From JAVBLK01 sp031553565 (GTDB lineage: Bacteria; Bacillota; Clostridia; Christensenellales; DUVY01): a DNA stretch of 24,036 nt. A program made the translations under genes and the position numbers. The DNA lies in the NCBI GenBank assembly GCA_031553565.1, contig JAVBLK010000032.1, forward strand, positions 1-24,036, in the 5' to 3' direction. Positions 22,060-24,036 of this stretch are shown piece after piece (within the stretch, counting starts at the first letter, position 1; each line of letters begins with the position of its first letter). The notes under the pieces were generated by a model, which made no database searches, was not told the DNA's origin, and saw only the letters and a program-made list of their open reading frames with translations.

Positions 22060-23813
22060 GAAAAAACGCCGCCGCTAAAAACCGCAAAGAAAAGATAGTT
22101 ATTCAAAAGGGCGCCATAAAAAGACTTGTAGGGTACCTTCGTCCGCACAGGGCGCGGCTGGCCGTATTGATATTTTTTGCGCTGCTCACCTCGGCGTGCG
22201 GCCTTGCCGCGCCGTATATCATCGGCAAGGCGATAGACTTTATCAAGCTGAAGGACGCGGCGCAGGTCATGCTGTGCGTGATTTCCCTCTGCGTCATATT
22301 CCCTGTCGCGGGGCTTTCCCAGTGGCTGCTTACAGAAAGCGCGGTAAGTCTTTCCCAACGGATAGTAAAGGATCTAAGGGAGCAGCTGTTTCAAAAGTTC
22401 TTAAAGCTGCCGCTTAAAACGCTCGACATCATGCACGCGGGCGATTTGACCAGCCGGTTTGTAAGCGATGCCGAGACGGCGGCCGAGGGCATTTTTCAGG
22501 CGCTGGGCCAGCTCTTTTCGGGAATATTCACGATAATCGGCTGTACGGTCATAATGCTGATAATAGACTACGCGATCGCGATCGTGATAGTTATCGTTGC
22601 GCCGCTGGCGCTGATCATCGCGGCGTTCGTGACAAAGAACACACGCAGGATATTCCGTCAGCAGCAGGCGGAGCTGGGCCTGTATAACGCATATATAGAC
22701 GAGATGATCGCGGGCCAAAAGGTCGTGCGCGCCTTTAACCGCGAGGGGAAGATGGCGGCGGAATCCGAGGGGTATAACAAAAAACTGTACGCGGTGGGGC
22801 AGAAGGCGATGTTTTTTTCCTCGATAGTCAACCCTACGACGCGGTTCGTAAACAATATAGCGTACGTGATGGTCGGGCTTATCGGCGGTATCGGCGCGGC
22901 GGCGGGCGGCCTGTCCGTGGGGCTGATCTCCTCCCTGATATCCTATTCGGCGCAGTTTGCTAAGCCGTTGAACGAGCTGACCGCAGTTTCCACGCAATTG
23001 CAGGCGGCGTTTGCGGCCGCGGGGCGCATATTCGAGCTTTTCGATATGGAATCCGAGCCGGACGAGAGCGGTAAAACAGATATGCTGACGCTTTCGGGCG
23101 ACGTGGAATTCCGTAACGTTTGCTTTTCCTATTCGCCCGATAAAAAGCTTATTGAAAACTTTAACTTAAAGGTCAAGGCCGGACAGACGGCGGCGATAGT
23201 GGGCAGGACGGGCGCGGGCAAGACGACCCTTGTCAACCTTATCATGCGCTTTTACGAGGTCGACAGCGGCCAGATTTTAGTAGGCGGCGTTCCGATCAAT
23301 ACAGTGCGGCGGGAGAGCGTCAGGGCGGCGTTCGGCATGGTCTTGCAGGACTCCTTCCTGTTTTCGGGTACTATCGCCGACAACATAAAGTACGGCATGC
23401 CCGAGGCGGGGTTCGAGCAGGTCGTGGCCGCGGCAAAATCCGCGCACGCGTACGGCTTTATCTCGCGCACCGAAAAGGGTTTCGACACGCTGATCAGCAG
23501 TGAGGGCGGCGCGGTCTCGCAAGGGCAGAAACAGCTTTTGACCATCGCCCGCGCCACGATAAAGAACCCGCCGATGCTGATCCTGGACGAGGCGACCTCC
23601 TCGGTAGACACTCGCACCGAGCGCAGGATACAAAAAGGGCTTAACGAGATCCGGCAGGGCAAGACCAGCTTTATAATCGCGCACCGCCTTTCCACCATTG
23701 AAAACGCCGATATAATAATCGTCATGGAAAACGGCAGCATTGCCGAAAGCGGCACCCACGCCGAACTCCTTGAAAAAGGCGGCGTATACGCAGGGATGTA
23801 CAACGCGGATTAA
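22056..23813 (+). CDS. ABC exporter half-transporter with catalytic ATP site
   Basis: This 585-residue partner has a six-helix domain (about 20-325) and an ATPase domain. Walker A is GRTGAGKT (383-390), Walker B LILDEATSS carries the catalytic E512, and H543 is the switch histidine. Its signature is altered to VSQGQ (487-491). The two subunits complement each other: this one's Walker motifs and the partner's LSGGQ build the active site, and the other pair builds the degenerate site. Translation is coupled through the ATGA overlap. The product is a cytoplasmic-membrane exporter of unknown substrate. A short basic N-terminal tail (1-20) precedes the membrane domain. Confidence 0.9.
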   Translation: MRKNAAAKNRKEKIVIQKGAIKRLVGYLRPHRARLAVLIFFALLTSACGLAAPYIIGKAIDFIKLKDAAQVMLCVISLCVIFPVAGLSQWLLTESAVSLSQRIVKDLREQLFQKFLKLPLKTLDIMHAGDLTSRFVSDAETAAEGIFQALGQLFSGIFTIIGCTVIMLIIDYAIAIVIVIVAPLALIIAAFVTKNTRRIFRQQQAELGLYNAYIDEMIAGQKVVRAFNREGKMAAESEGYNKKLYAVGQKAMFFSSIVNPTTRFVNNIAYVMVGLIGGIGAAAGGLSVGLISSLISYSAQFAKPLNELTAVSTQLQAAFAAAGRIFELFDMESEPDESGKTDMLTLSGDVEFRNVCFSYSPDKKLIENFNLKVKAGQTAAIVGRTGAGKTTLVNLIMRFYEVDSGQILVGGVPINTVRRESVRAAFGMVLQDSFLFSGTIADNIKYGMPEAGFEQVVAAAKSAHAYGFISRTEKGFDTLISSEGGAVSQGQKQLLTIARATIKNPPMLILDEATSSVDTRTERRIQKGLNEIRQGKTSFIIAHRLSTIENADIIIVMENGSIAESGTHAELLEKGGVYAGMYNAD

Positions 23814-23862
23814 TACCGAATAAGTCCGATATAATAACTGACCGAATCCACCTATAATTAAA

Positions 23863-23889
23863 CTATCACCTGTACAGTACAGGCGATAG
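23863..23889. promoter_or_regulatory. Operator-like dyad downstream of a -10 element
   Basis: CTATC and CCTGTA on the left pair with TACAGG and GATAG on the right across a CAG loop, with a single mismatch (23868/23884). A TATAAT lies just upstream (23853-23858) and an AAGGAA plus ATG lie downstream (23899-23910). No good -35 is seen. The layout looks like an operator in the leader of a gene that would begin at 23908. Confidence 0.45.
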
Positions 23890-23907
23890 GCCGTTATTAA
23901 GGAAACA

Positions 23908-23925
23908 ATGAACAAATACCTTTGA
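23908..23925 (+). other. Gene start apparently cut by fold-back element F
   Basis: An ATG preceded by AAGGAA is followed by only four more codons before a TGA. That TGA lies inside the left end of fold-back element F. It may be the remaining start of an interrupted gene or a very short leader peptide. What follows lies beyond the window. Confidence 0.3.
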
Positions 23926-24036
23926 ATTTGGCTGTGGATTTTTGAGATAAAAATTGACGGACACGCGCAGACAATATCGGGATATTGGCAAGCGGGTCCG
24001 GCGGTTTTTAGCCAAAAAGACACGCCACATTCAAAG
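23920..24036. repeat. Fold-back element F, reaching the window end
   Basis: This is a palindrome of about 117 bp. CTTTGAATTTGGC at 23920 faces GCCACATTCAAAG at the last bases, with a perfect 8-bp outermost match. The central hairpin CAATATC, loop GG, GATATTG lies at 23972-23987. The arms may extend past the window. Confidence 0.65.

Noticed and set aside
1..24036. tRNA or rRNA genes
   Set aside because: I saw no cloverleaf with the GTTCRANNC arm and no rRNA segment on either strand.

Overview
The window reads as chromosomal DNA of a Gram-positive Firmicute, most likely an endospore-forming member of the Clostridia. The main supports are a BofA-type sporulation gene, the rsgA-rpe pair, an ecfA-ecfT-truA followed by rplM-rpsI order, an ECF S component, and Firmicute-style promoters and Shine-Dalgarno sites. 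The species cannot be named. Housekeeping genes are fairly GC-rich, while 1.7-3.1 kb is clearly AT-rich and looks acquired.

Layout. 1-565 holds no convincing gene. 566-4215 carries a divergent acyltransferase-like protein, a three-ribbon zinc protein, a HEPN-like protein, an HNH-like/Sel1-repeat protein and a rhomboid protease. 4634-7454 carries a DUF1801 protein, rsgA, rpe and an unrecognised helical protein. 7852-10697 is on the minus strand: a DUF1858 redox-type protein, an ECF S component, a transcobalamin-like (DUF4430) membrane-anchored protein, a cobalamin riboswitch and a BofA-family gene. 10941-15609 (+) is a fused EcfA1-EcfA2 ATPase, ecfT, truA, rplM and rpsI. 15833-18732 has trxB and glmS. 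19038-20042 is an unusual amidase-fold protein with a peptidoglycan-binding domain. 20326-23813 is an asymmetric heterodimeric ABC exporter.

How the genes fit together. The riboswitch, the DUF4430 protein and the S component form a plausible vitamin B12 capture-and-uptake unit. The S component would dock on the shared ECF energising module encoded about 1 kb away on the other strand.

The most striking signal is not a gene. At least ten intergenic spots hold long imperfect palindromes (fold-back elements of about 70-190 bp). One family (A, about 158 bp) occurs four times. Every copy sits between a recognisable sigma-A-type promoter and the gene it drives. One copy (A3) lies inside the cobalamin riboswitch, between two conserved aptamer blocks, and another (A4) fills the leader between the promoter and that riboswitch. 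Differences between copies are often mirrored in both arms and in the central hairpin, so the fold itself seems to be maintained.
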